This document shows, piece after piece, positions 8,293 through 15,503 of a DNA stretch of 32,472 bases. Location: assembly GCA_016218095.1 (NCBI GenBank), contig JACREV010000048.1, positions 1 through 32,472 of the forward strand, given 5' to 3'. Source of the stretch: Deltaproteobacteria bacterium. GTDB taxonomy: Bacteria > Desulfobacterota > GWC2-55-46. The position numbers were made by a program, and so were the translations under genes. Numbering within the stretch: the stretch's first letter is position 1; every line of letters starts with the position of its first letter. The notes under the pieces were generated by a model. The model searched no databases and was not told the DNA's origin. It saw only the letters and a list, made by a program, of their open reading frames with translations.

Positions 8293-9117
8293 ATGGAAAA
8301 ACCTATACCGAAGAGAAGGCTTGGAAAGACCGGACTCGAAGTGACGATACTCGGCCTCGGCGGCGAGGGGATATTGCGGAGCTACGGCCAGGACAAGGCC
8401 GCCGTGGAGATGATCTCGGAGGCGATAGACTTAGGCGTCAACTACCTTGAATCAGCCCGCGCGTACGCCGGGAGCGAACTCTACTACGGAGAGGCGCTGA
8501 AGGGCAAGCGGGAGAAGGTCTATCTCGCGTCCAAATCCCACGCGAGGGATAAAAAAGGCGCTCTCGACCATCTCGACGAGACGCTTCGTAACATGAAGAC
8601 CGACTACCTCGACGTCTGGCAGATACACGATGTCAGGACCGAGGACGATTTCAAGGCCATCTTCGCCCCCGGTGGCGCGCTCGAGGCGTTCGTCGAGGCA
8701 AAGGAGGCCGGAAAGGTCCGCTTCATAGGCGTCACCGGGCACCAGGACCCGCTCATCATAAAGCGCTGTCTCGAGGAGTTCGACTTCGACACCGTCCTCA
8801 TACCTGTAAACCCCGCTGAACAGCACTACAAGCCGTTCCTGGAGGAGATAGTCCCCATAGCAGGCGCGAAGGACATAGGTGTCGTCGCCATGAAGACCTA
8901 CCTTAAAGGCCTCTGGGACGCGCCGAAAAAGCTCCTCTTCAACTACGCCCTCACCCAGCCGGTGGCGACCGCCGTCATAGGCTCGGATAACCTCGAACAG
9001 CTCAAGGAGAACGCAGAGCTCGCCTCGAGCTTCTTCTCGCTCAAGTACAAGGAGATACAGAGGCTCTCCCAGATAGTCTCGCCGTTTGCGAGGGAGCTGC
9101 TCTACTATAAGCCTTAA
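8293..9117 (+). CDS. Aldo/keto reductase
   Basis: 274 aa. Family features: GKTGLEVTILGLGGEG at the N-terminus, GVNYLESARAYAGSE (usually DTAxxYG, with Asp/Tyr of the tetrad), LASKSH containing the catalytic Lys, DYLDVWQIHDV containing the catalytic His, and a C-terminal VIGSDNLEQLKENAE nucleotide-binding segment. It would reduce carbonyl compounds with NAD(P)H in the cytosol. The tetrad Asp position reads Glu here. It is shorter than the approximately 320-aa classical members and lacks the C-terminal 4Fe-4S motif of some relatives. It sits alone between a divergent nuclease-like gene and a strong bidirectional terminator. Substrate unknown. Confidence 0.9.
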   Translation: MEKPIPKRRLGKTGLEVTILGLGGEGILRSYGQDKAAVEMISEAIDLGVNYLESARAYAGSELYYGEALKGKREKVYLASKSHARDKKGALDHLDETLRNMKTDYLDVWQIHDVRTEDDFKAIFAPGGALEAFVEAKEAGKVRFIGVTGHQDPLIIKRCLEEFDFDTVLIPVNPAEQHYKPFLEEIVPIAGAKDIGVVAMKTYLKGLWDAPKKLLFNYALTQPVATAVIGSDNLEQLKENAELASSFFSLKYKEIQRLSQIVSPFARELLYYKP

Positions 9118-9122
9118 AATAC

Positions 9123-9154
9123 AAACCTCCTGTAGCCCTGCAACAGGAGGTTTT
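9123..9154. terminator. Bidirectional intrinsic terminator
   Basis: AAACCTCCTGT (9123-9133) pairs perfectly with ACAGGAGGTTT (9143-9153) around a 9-nt loop. Ts follow on the plus strand, and on the minus strand the stem runs into TTGTATTTT. It closes the aldo/keto reductase gene and the restriction-modification operon coming from the other side. Confidence 0.8.
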
Positions 9155-9193
9155 GCTGGCCAATCTTTCCGAATCGGGTAAGGTTAAATTGTA

Positions 9194-10180
9194 TTAAGCG
9201 ATGGAGGGAGTCCCCTTTTTTTTTCTCCGAACTGACCTGGTTTCAGATTCATCGGCCATAGGAAACCCGTCCATCCATGACAAGTTCTTTCCGATGACAA
9301 CTTCCTCCATTGTAGAGTGGTGTGTATTGGTCATGGGGATCAGACGCATTTGAAATCCGTGGGCTCGTGCCAATTCTTTCACTTCTTCCGCATTATCATA
9401 TGTCATTAAAAATTCGCCTTTCAATGACTCGCATATCGTAAATAAGCGTTCATGGTCGAGCCGATTGTATTTATACAAGCGTTTTCCGGCTTTCTTCCCT
9501 CCTGCGGTGTAAGGAGGGTCTATGAAGAAGACCGCGTCTTTATTAGCGGCAAATTCCTCCATGACTCTTAACCCGTCTGAACAACGGAAATCGATTTTCC
9601 CGGCGACTTGATTTAAGTTTGAAAGTCTTTTCGCAAGCGTCCCCGGATACCAGCGAGAACGGATACCTTTCCCATTTTCTCCGTGTTTTATAAATCCTGA
9701 ACCTTCGGCGAGGATTCCTCCGTGAAGCGTTCGATTTTTAAGGATCGTCTTAAAGGCGACCTCTCTCTGTGTGTCCGAGGTTTTATTCAGCTCATGGATG
9801 ACCGACTGTCTGGTCAGGTCGAAAGTAAGTATTCGATTTGATAGCCATTCGGCCTCACCATTGACGATGGATTCCCAGACAGCGGCAATCTCTTCATCCA
9901 TTTCAACCATCACTACATTTTCAACAAGATTTTCAAAGAGAGCGGTCAGACTGATGATTCCTCCTCCCGCGAATGGTTCAACAAGGATTGTCGGTTTAGG
10001 GCACATAGGTGCTATCCACTTCCTGAACGTTGGTACAAACCATGTTTTTCCGCCAGGATAGCGGAATAGGCTTCGTTGCGGGATAGACGCAACATTGACC
10101 GGTTTCGGCGTTCCGGCTGTTTCAGATAATTCAGGGAATAACATCTTCTGTCTGTGCGTGTTCATGTCAGAACGGCCCAT
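9194..10180 (-). CDS. D12-class adenine-specific DNA methyltransferase (Dam/DpnIIA type) of a restriction-modification system
   Basis: 328 aa from ATG 10180. Motifs in the alpha-class (D12) order: FRYPGGKTWFVP (motif X), LVEPFAGGGIISL (motif I, SAM binding), VVMVEMDEEI (motif II), FFIDPPYTAGG (motif IV, catalytic DPPY) and LMTYDN (motif V/VI). The family transfers methyl from SAM to N6 of adenine. The gene overlaps the upstream nuclease by 14 nt, so both are probably translated from one message. A TTG three bases upstream, or an ATG at 10165 just past the nuclease stop, are alternative starts; none has a clear Shine-Dalgarno. Codon use (ATT, GAA, TTT) and lower G+C differ from neighbouring genes, a sign of transfer. 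The target sequence is not deducible from the sequence. Confidence 0.92.
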   Translation of the reverse strand: MGRSDMNTHRQKMLFPELSETAGTPKPVNVASIPQRSLFRYPGGKTWFVPTFRKWIAPMCPKPTILVEPFAGGGIISLTALFENLVENVVMVEMDEEIAAVWESIVNGEAEWLSNRILTFDLTRQSVIHELNKTSDTQREVAFKTILKNRTLHGGILAEGSGFIKHGENGKGIRSRWYPGTLAKRLSNLNQVAGKIDFRCSDGLRVMEEFAANKDAVFFIDPPYTAGGKKAGKRLYKYNRLDHERLFTICESLKGEFLMTYDNAEEVKELARAHGFQMRLIPMTNTHHSTMEEVVIGKNLSWMDGFPMADESETRSVRRKKKGTPSIA

Positions 10181-11081
10181 CAATGGTTTTGTTCACTGGA
10201 GGAGTTTCGAGTTGTTCATCGAGTTTTTCTTGCAGAAGTTTAATGAAATTATCAACTTTTCCCGGCGATGGCGTGGTGATAGAAAGGAGGGCAGGCTCAA
10301 ACTTGGTGAAGATTTCGTCAACTTTTTTAAGAGAGTATCTCCCTGACTTTTGGCCTTTCTCCTTTATTATTTCCAAATCATAGATAAGCCAAGCGATGTC
10401 TGCATCGGGTTTTGGCACTTGTTCCAATTTCGGCAGTGTGGCAAAAAAACCCTTGTTCAGCGCCACAGCGGTTTTCTTCCCCCAACCGTTAAGGGTCCCG
10501 CCCTTGAAAAGAAGTTGCGGGACAAGTCTCTTACGGGAAGATGAAAGATAATCAGGTCTTGGATAGTTAGGCTCTTTAGACCAGTCCATCGCCCCTCGGC
10601 TTAAGGGCTCTTTTATATAATACTCAAATGGCTCACGGACGTTGCCGGATATATAGACGGCTTGAATCTCAAGTGCGCCAAAATCATACACTTTGCCGTT
10701 ATTATCATAAGCAACGAGGACTACATCGATGTTTCCAGCGGATTTACCTTTTGAGTCGTTTAGCCGCACTTCGGTAAGGGAACTCCACTTTGCCGTTTCA
10801 TCAAAAAAGAAGGCTGCGGCGTCGTCGGCAATAATCCAGTCCTCACGAAAACGGATTGGGCAGGTGATAGCCGGCGCACCATCCTGATAAATACTACAGA
10901 CACCGAGAGGATTCTTGGCTTTGTCTTTTGTGCAGTTGGGCACTTTATTATTGAAGGGGCATAAGCGATGGGTACGAAAACGATTCGCCTTCTCACTTTG
11001 ATCCGTGGTCAGATATCCAAAAACTTCAGCAAGCGGGTGTTTGTGAATCGGCATTTTCCCTCTATCGTCCCAACATTTCAT
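10167..11081 (-). CDS. NotI-family type II restriction endonuclease
   Basis: 304 aa from ATG 11081. An N-terminal HPLAEVFGY is followed by four cysteines in the NotI arrangement: CPF..., CTK, GVCSI and TCPIRF, matching the Cys4 iron site known from NotI. The catalytic region shows AGNIDVVLVAY (Asp) and FGALEIQAVYI; the E-x-Q in this last element is the NotI variant of D...ExK. Length is a little under NotI itself (about 380 aa). A longer TTG start at 11123 is rejected because it coincides with the -35 box. ATG 11054, with GAGGG close by, is an alternative. The methylase overlaps downstream. No controller (C) gene is seen. Low G+C marks acquisition by transfer. Confidence 0.88.
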   Translation of the reverse strand: MKCWDDRGKMPIHKHPLAEVFGYLTTDQSEKANRFRTHRLCPFNNKVPNCTKDKAKNPLGVCSIYQDGAPAITCPIRFREDWIIADDAAAFFFDETAKWSSLTEVRLNDSKGKSAGNIDVVLVAYDNNGKVYDFGALEIQAVYISGNVREPFEYYIKEPLSRGAMDWSKEPNYPRPDYLSSSRKRLVPQLLFKGGTLNGWGKKTAVALNKGFFATLPKLEQVPKPDADIAWLIYDLEIIKEKGQKSGRYSLKKVDEIFTKFEPALLSITTPSPGKVDNFIKLLQEKLDEQLETPPVNKTIDGPF

Positions 11082-11094
11082 TCTATGCTGCGTT

Positions 11095-11123
11095 ATTATA
11101 TTCCTTGTAAACCTTAAATTCAA
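11095..11123 (-). promoter_or_regulatory. Promoter of the restriction-modification operon
   Basis: Reading the minus strand, TTGAAT (11123-11118) and a perfect TATAAT (11100-11095) are 17 bp apart. Transcription should begin near 11088, leaving only 6-7 nt before ATG 11081 or about 34 nt before ATG 11054. This placement decides against the upstream TTG start. Confidence 0.65.
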
Positions 11124-11171
11124 CTATTCAATCTTGAAGAACTTTCGGGTTGTTCAGGCGATATGCAGAAA

Positions 11172-11200
11172 CTAAAACGCCTCGCCAAAATCGGCAAGGC
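11172..11200 (-). terminator. Intrinsic terminator of the pirin gene
   Basis: On the minus strand GCCTTGCC (11200-11193) pairs with GGCGAGGC (11186-11179) with one mismatch, then runs into GTTTTAGTTT. It lies 46 nt past the pirin stop codon. Confidence 0.6.
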
Positions 11201-11245
11201 ATTAACTAAGAACCTGGGTTTGTCCGGGGATCAAGGCTGGCGGGC

Positions 11246-11962
11246 CTACATAAGCGCAACATCTATAAGGAGTATCTCCGTGTCCTTTTCGGCGTATATG
11301 GAGATGTCGGGCTCGTCCCTTACAATAGCCGCGCCGAACTCCGAGACCGGCCTTTCATTCACCCTCGCCGGGCCGCCTTCAAGGATATAGATGTAAGAGC
11401 CCCGCCCGGCCTCCATCCCGTAGTCTATTATGCGTCCTTTTTCGAGGAATGAGGCGAATACGCGAGCATCCGATCGCATGGGGAGTGCGCCTTTGTGGAC
11501 CGGGGAGACTATCGGCAGGAGCCTGTTGGTGCGGTCTTTACGGTCGAAGCGCTTCTGCTCGACCGAGGGCTTGAGCCCCTGCTCCGATGGGTAGAACCAC
11601 ATCTGGATAAAGCGCATCGGGGCGTCTTTGCGGTTGTTTATCTCGGAGTGCCACATCCCCTGGCCGACCGTCGTGTGCTGGACGTCGCCTTTCCTCAAGA
11701 CCCCTCCATCGCCGCGCTCATCGGCATGTCTGAACTCGCCGCCGGCGCAGTATGTTACGACCTCTATTTCCCTGTGGGGGTGGAGCGGCCAGATCGCGCC
11801 GGGGGAGAGGGTGTCGTCGTTCAAGACCCGGAGCGTCCCGAAGCCCGTGTGCTCGCGGTCGCGGTAGTCTCCGAAAGAAAAGTGCCAGCGGCCCTGGAAG
11901 GTGCCTTGTTCGATTTCGCCGTGGGCCTTGAAGATTTCATCAGGGCTTCTGAGCGTAATCAT
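11246..11962 (-). CDS. Pirin family protein (bicupin)
   Basis: 238 aa, the usual length for YhhW-like pirins. The N-terminal cupin carries the metal-ligand pattern PLHPHREIEVVTY (two His and a Glu), and GQGMWHSEINN supplies the third His. The C-terminal half is a second cupin (SYIYILEGGPARVNERPVSEFGAAIV). Some relatives act as quercetin dioxygenases; others have regulatory roles. The physiological role here is open. GGAG lies 6 nt before the ATG. It is on the same strand as the thiol peroxidase upstream, 112 nt away across a hairpin, so they are probably separate or attenuated transcripts. Confidence 0.92.
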   Translation of the reverse strand: MITLRSPDEIFKAHGEIEQGTFQGRWHFSFGDYRDREHTGFGTLRVLNDDTLSPGAIWPLHPHREIEVVTYCAGGEFRHADERGDGGVLRKGDVQHTTVGQGMWHSEINNRKDAPMRFIQMWFYPSEQGLKPSVEQKRFDRKDRTNRLLPIVSPVHKGALPMRSDARVFASFLEKGRIIDYGMEAGRGSYIYILEGGPARVNERPVSEFGAAIVRDEPDISIYAEKDTEILLIDVALM

Positions 11963-12017
11963 AGGGTTCTCCGTCCAATCGGCCCTATGCGCACGTATTC
12001 CCGCGCATCTATTTAAG

Positions 12018-12056
12018 GGCCTTCAGGCGCGGCTTGAAAGCCGCGTACTTAAGGCC
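12018..12056 (-). terminator. Extended hairpin between thiol peroxidase and pirin genes
   Basis: GGCCTT (12018-12023) pairs with AAGGCC (12051-12056), enclosing a second stem (12027-12034 with 12039-12046) around a TGAA loop. On the minus strand it is followed by a weak CTTAAATA tail, so it is at best a partial terminator or a message-processing structure. Confidence 0.45.
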
Positions 12057-12074
12057 GCTGGTCTTTGAAATCGG

Positions 12075-12596
12075 TTATCTTTTCGCGAGCAACCCCTCCG
12101 CCGCCTTGAGCGCCGCGTCGAAATCGACCGAAGAGGTGACTTCTTTTACCAACTCGATGTGGCGTATTACATCGTTCGAGTCTATCACGAATATCGAGCG
12201 GGCAAGGAGCCGGAGCTCCTTTATTAGGACGCCGTAACCCATCCCGAAAGAGGCGTCCCTGTGGTCCGAGAGCGTCTGGATATTCTCTATCCCCGCGGTC
12301 GTGCAGAACCTGTTTATCGCGAAGGGCAGGTCCATGCTTATATTGATTACGGCGACGTCGCCGGGGAGCTTTGCCGCCTCCTGGTTGAAACGCCGCGCCT
12401 GGGCGTCGCATACGGCGGTATCGAGCGAAGGGGTAACGCTTATGATCTTCGCCTTGCCCGCGAAGTCTCTGAGCGAGACCTCCTTCAAGTCCTTGCCTAT
12501 GGCCCTGAACTCCGGCGCCTTGTCTCCCTTTTTAAGCTCGGTGCCGAGGAGCGTCAACGGGTTCCCCTTGAACGTGACTGCGCCTTTTCTCTCCAT
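12075..12596 (-). CDS. tpx: Thiol peroxidase (atypical 2-Cys peroxiredoxin)
   Basis: 173 aa. It starts MERKGAVTFKGNPLTLLG, typical for Tpx. The peroxidatic Cys is in TPSLDTAVCDAQ and the resolving Cys in RFCTTAGIENIQTLSD, both in the expected positions. The end is colinear with other Tpx proteins. It reduces H2O2 and alkyl hydroperoxides with electrons from thioredoxin. The frame stays open 192 nt further upstream, but that extension runs through a repeat element and lacks Tpx homology. ATG 12596 has AAAGGG 7 nt before it and is the correct start. A TTGACA-bearing promoter lies about 75 nt upstream. Confidence 0.95.
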   Translation of the reverse strand: MERKGAVTFKGNPLTLLGTELKKGDKAPEFRAIGKDLKEVSLRDFAGKAKIISVTPSLDTAVCDAQARRFNQEAAKLPGDVAVINISMDLPFAINRFCTTAGIENIQTLSDHRDASFGMGYGVLIKELRLLARSIFVIDSNDVIRHIELVKEVTSSVDFDAALKAAEGLLAKR

Positions 12597-12648
12597 GTTT
12601 GATCCCTTTCGGCCTTTTTTTTGAGCCAATGAACGGGCTTTTAGCTTA

Positions 12649-12676
12649 AGCCTATCACAATGCGAAAAGTTGTCAA
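12649..12676 (-). promoter_or_regulatory. Candidate promoter of tpx
   Basis: On the minus strand a perfect TTGACA (12676-12671) is followed after 16 bp by TAGGCT (12654-12649), a weak -10. The palindromic element begins only 3 bp upstream of this -35, so insertion of the element could have changed tpx expression. Confidence 0.4.
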
Positions 12677-12679
12677 ATG

Positions 12680-12965
12680 TCCTGGCCGGACGGGCAAAGT
12701 TCAAATCCAACGGCAGAGGAGTTGGGCTGATAAAGGGAGTCTCCGGATACGCTGGCCTTGCGCCGAGCAGTCCTGGCCGGACGGGCAAAGTTCAAATCCC
12801 CCGCAGGCCGGAGTATCCTGTGACCCCTTATCACTCAAACCCGTTGCTGTTGGTTGTGGACATTGCCTGCCCGGCGAGGGCTCGGCGCAGGGCGGAATAT
12901 CGGGAGACTCCTATAATCAGGTTACCATTCACCGCCGGTTGTGAATTTTGCCCGTCCGGCCAGGA
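12680..12965. repeat. 286-bp imperfect palindromic element (MITE-like)
   Basis: The outer ends are perfect 19-bp inverted copies of TCCTGGCCGGACGGGCAAA (12680-12698, and reversed at 12947-12965). A 29-bp copy of this terminal sequence is repeated exactly in direct orientation at 12771-12799. The arms stay similar inwards: GGGAGTCTCC and TGCGCCGAGC of the left arm (about 12735-12768) recur, inverted and diverged, in the right arm at about 12880-12912. The whole is therefore a long inverted repeat with roughly 120-bp arms and a 40-bp centre, and it contains no gene. No target-site duplication is obvious. It fills most of the divergent spacer between tpx and the lipoprotein gene. Confidence 0.8.
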
Positions 12966-12985
12966 CCGCAAGCCGAATATTTACA

Positions 12986-12994
12986 TGCTATACT
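12986..12994 (+). promoter_or_regulatory. Extended -10 promoter of the lipoprotein gene
   Basis: TGCTATACT fits the extended -10 pattern (TGnTATAAT) with one mismatch and no clear -35. Start of transcription is expected near 13001, about 24 nt before the ATG. Confidence 0.4.
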
Positions 12995-13024
12995 GTTTTT
13001 ATTTCCCGATAATCGCAGGGTCCG

Positions 13025-13525
13025 ATGCGAGTCTCCATTTCCCCGTCGTTAAAGCGGATGGGCGCGCCAGGCCGTGTCCTTCTTCTCGCGCTCCTGCCGT
13101 TCCTCGCCGGGTGCGCGGCCGCGCCAGTGGCGCTCCTGCCCATCGCGCTCCCGGCCCTCATAGCCGGCGCGGGAAGCGGCGTCTCGTACACCTTCACGAA
13201 CATCGCCTACAAGACCATGACGTACCCGATGGAGGACGTAGCGGTCGCGAGCGTGAGGGCGATGGACAAGATGTCCATGGAGACGGTAGAGAGGAGGGAC
13301 GAGGACTCGATGATCGTCATAAAGACGAGGACGAGGAAGCTCACCATCTACATCACGGTCGAGGCGATGACCCCGACCTTGACAAAGATAGAGGTCAATG
13401 CTAAGAAACTATGGATATTCAAGGACAAGACCACGGCGTTCGAGATAATCCTGCAAACAGAGCGGTTCCTCTTGGGCGTCGGCATGGATGAGAGGCACGA
13501 AGGGGTGAGGACGCAGGAACAATGA
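13025..13525 (+). CDS. Lipoprotein of unknown function, DUF3568-like
   Basis: 166 aa. The N-terminus is basic, then hydrophobic (RVLLLALLPFLAGC), with the lipobox LAGC placing the lipidated Cys near residue 29. A second hydrophobic, Ala/Leu-rich stretch follows, then a soluble domain with TMTYPMEDVAVASVRAMDKM and alternating strands ending TLTKIEVNAKKLWIFKDKTTAFEI. This layout (beta-rich domain with MDxxSVRAM-like helix) resembles DUF3568 lipoproteins, by recollection. It should be anchored in the membrane facing the periplasm. AGGG lies 4 nt before the ATG; ATG 13058 lacks a ribosome site. It is followed after 18 nt by a rhomboid protease, probably co-transcribed. Confidence 0.75.
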   Translation: MRVSISPSLKRMGAPGRVLLLALLPFLAGCAAAPVALLPIALPALIAGAGSGVSYTFTNIAYKTMTYPMEDVAVASVRAMDKMSMETVERRDEDSMIVIKTRTRKLTIYITVEAMTPTLTKIEVNAKKLWIFKDKTTAFEIILQTERFLLGVGMDERHEGVRTQEQ

Positions 13526-13543
13526 ACACTTCGGCGGAGTCGA

Positions 13544-14212
13544 ATGATACCTATCAAGGACGACATCCCTTCCAGCACCTTCCCCTTTGTAACGATATCC
13601 ATAATAGTCCTCAATTCCCTCGTCTTCATCTACGAGATCATGCTCGGGATGCCCGGAGGGGAGGGGTTCGTCCTGAGGACCGCCGCGATACCGTACGAGA
13701 TAACGCACTTCGTCGACGCGCCCCCGAGGTCGTTCGTGCCGCCGCCGTTTACTCTCCTGACCTCCATGTTCGTTCACGGCGGCCTCTTCCACGTAGCCGG
13801 TAACATGCTCTTCCTATGGGTCTTCGGGGACAACGTCGAGGACGCGTTCGGCCACTTCACTTTCCTCGTCTTTTATCTCGCCACAGGCGTGATAGCGAGC
13901 CTCTCGCACATAATGATGGACCCGTCCTCGACGGTCCCCATGATAGGGGCGAGCGGCGCGGTAGCCGGGGTCCTCGGCGCGTACTTCCTGATGTTCCCGA
14001 GGGCGCAGGTCAAGACCCTCGTATTCCTCGTCTTCTTCGTGACCGTTGCGAGGATACCGGCGGTGGTATTCCTGGGCTTCTGGTTTCTCCTGCAGATATT
14101 GAGCTCGGGCGCGGCCTCAGGCGGCATCGCCTGGTACGCCCATATAGGCGGGTTTATGGCAGGCATCATCGGGGTGTTCCTCATCCGGCCTTTCACGAGG
14201 CGGAGGAGATAA
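13544..14212 (+). CDS. Rhomboid family intramembrane serine protease
   Basis: 222 aa with six likely membrane helices. Diagnostic motifs: FVHGGLFHVAGNMLFLWVFG (HxxxN helix 2 region), GASGAVAGVLGAYF with the nucleophile Ser, and WYAHIGGFMAGIIGV with the catalytic His. The Ser/His dyad is intact, so activity is expected. The family cleaves transmembrane segments of membrane proteins. The N-terminal DDIPSSTFPFVTISII and the long loop between helices 1 and 2 are typical of the bacterial subgroup. GGCGGAG precedes the ATG. It sits between the lipoprotein and the nicotinate phosphoribosyltransferase, all on one strand with short gaps. Confidence 0.95.
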   Translation: MIPIKDDIPSSTFPFVTISIIVLNSLVFIYEIMLGMPGGEGFVLRTAAIPYEITHFVDAPPRSFVPPPFTLLTSMFVHGGLFHVAGNMLFLWVFGDNVEDAFGHFTFLVFYLATGVIASLSHIMMDPSSTVPMIGASGAVAGVLGAYFLMFPRAQVKTLVFLVFFVTVARIPAVVFLGFWFLLQILSSGAASGGIAWYAHIGGFMAGIIGVFLIRPFTRRRR

Positions 14213-14228
14213 TGACATAAGGGGGCTT

Positions 14229-15395
14229 ATGAAACGGAGATTCCACGTAGCGGACGAAGAGGATATAAAGAGCGGACGCGTAACGGACGTATACTTCGCG
14301 CGGACCCTCGAGATACTTGAATCCAAGGGGATAGACAAGAGGGTCAGGGCCGAGTTCTTCGCGAAGAAACTGCCTGCCGATTACGGCTGGGGCCTTCTCG
14401 CAGGGATAGAGGAGGTGGCGCGCCTCATGGAGGGCAAGCCCGTGAACCTGAGGTCGTTCAACGAGGGCGAGGTCTTCTACCCCTGGGAGCCTGTCATGGA
14501 GATAGAGGGGAGGTACACGGACTTCTGCGTATTCGAGACCGCGCTCCTCGGGCTTATCTGCGAATCGACCGGGGTGGCGACAAAGTCGGCGAGGATAAAG
14601 ATAGCCGCCGGCGACAGGATGGTCGTGAGCTTCGGGGCGAGAAGGATGCACCCGGCGATAGCGCCGATGATAGAGCGCTCCGCCTTCATAGGCGGGTGCG
14701 ACGGCGTCGCTGTGATCGCAAGCGCCGAGTTGCTGGATGTCGACCCCATGGGCACCATGCCGCACGCCCTCATACTCGTCATCGGCGATACAGTAGAGGC
14801 GGCTCGGGCCTTCGACGAGGTCATAGACAAGGACGTAAAGCGGGTCGCGCTCATCGACACCTTCAACGACGAGAAGTTCGAAACGCTCCGGGTCGCCGGG
14901 GCGATGAAAGACAGGCTCTACGGGGTCAGGCTCGACACGCCCGCTTCGCGCAGGGGCGACTTCTACAGGATCTTCGAGGAGGTCAGGTGGGAGCTCGACC
15001 TCAGGGGATTTAAGGATGTCAAGCTCTTCGCAAGCGGCGGGCTCGACGAAGACGAGGTCGCGAGGTTGAGACCCGTCGTAGACGCCTTCGGCGTCGGCAC
15101 CTGCATCAGCAACGCCCCTGTAGTCGATTTTGCCATGGACATAATGGAGATAGAGGGGGAGGCGATTGCGAAACGGGGCAAGTGGTCAGGGGCGAAGGAC
15201 GTCCTTAAGTGCTCAACCTGCGGGGGTAGATCGATAATCCCTTTAGGGGCCGCAACGGGCGCTTGCGCCTGCGGGGGCGAGCTTGCAAGTCTCTTTAAGC
15301 CGCTTGTAACTGAGGGCAGGATAGTCCGGGAGCTTCCGAAACCGAAGGAGATAAGGGAGAGGACGCTTGAGGCGATAAAGGGACTTTCTTTGTAA
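14229..15395 (+). CDS. pncB: Nicotinate phosphoribosyltransferase, short (archaeal-like) type with zinc ribbon
   Basis: 388 aa. It joins nicotinate and PRPP to form nicotinate mononucleotide in the NAD salvage (Preiss-Handler) pathway. Seen: an N-terminal TDVYFARTLEIL, the core FGARRMHPAIAPMIERSAFIGGCDG, GTMPHALIL with the conserved His, LDTPASRRGDFYRIF, and FASGGLDEDEVARL with VDAFGVGT for phosphate binding. The C-terminal CSTCGG...ACACGGELA looks like a zinc ribbon, found in the Thermoplasma-like subgroup and absent from the long E. coli type. AAGGGGG stands just before the ATG. It is 16 nt after the rhomboid gene. A strong terminator follows. Confidence 0.92.
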   Translation: MKRRFHVADEEDIKSGRVTDVYFARTLEILESKGIDKRVRAEFFAKKLPADYGWGLLAGIEEVARLMEGKPVNLRSFNEGEVFYPWEPVMEIEGRYTDFCVFETALLGLICESTGVATKSARIKIAAGDRMVVSFGARRMHPAIAPMIERSAFIGGCDGVAVIASAELLDVDPMGTMPHALILVIGDTVEAARAFDEVIDKDVKRVALIDTFNDEKFETLRVAGAMKDRLYGVRLDTPASRRGDFYRIFEEVRWELDLRGFKDVKLFASGGLDEDEVARLRPVVDAFGVGTCISNAPVVDFAMDIMEIEGEAIAKRGKWSGAKDVLKCSTCGGRSIIPLGAATGACACGGELASLFKPLVTEGRIVRELPKPKEIRERTLEAIKGLSL

Positions 15396-15460
15396 TTTAC
15401 AGTGAATGGCGGGGCAGGAAAGTTTTAAGGTTCGGAAGGACAGTGAATTTTTGCTATCTC

Positions 15461-15503
15461 TAAAAGACGGCCAAGAGCGCAGGGAGCTCTTGGCTGTCTT
15501 TTA
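15461..15503. terminator. Bidirectional terminator between pncB and the small membrane protein gene
   Basis: An 18-bp stem (15461-15478 with 15486-15503, one G·T pair) with a 7-nt loop; the stem begins TAAAAGAC and ends GTCTTTTA, so it supplies U-rich tails in both directions. The right foot contains the stop codon of the minus-strand gene. Confidence 0.85.

Noticed and set aside
11082-11123. TTG start at 11123 for the NotI-family nuclease
   Set aside because: It coincides with the -35 box of a well-formed promoter, so this codon would not be transcribed.
12597-12788. N-terminal extension of thiol peroxidase by 64 residues
   Set aside because: The frame is open but runs through the palindromic element and the tpx promoter. 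Tpx homology and a ribosome site begin at ATG 12596.
12680-12965. CRISPR-like repeats or tRNA fragments in the tpx/lipoprotein spacer
   Set aside because: There are only three copies, one inverted, with no regular spacers. GTTCAAATCC resembles a T-loop, but no T-stem, anticodon arm or acceptor stem can be built around it.
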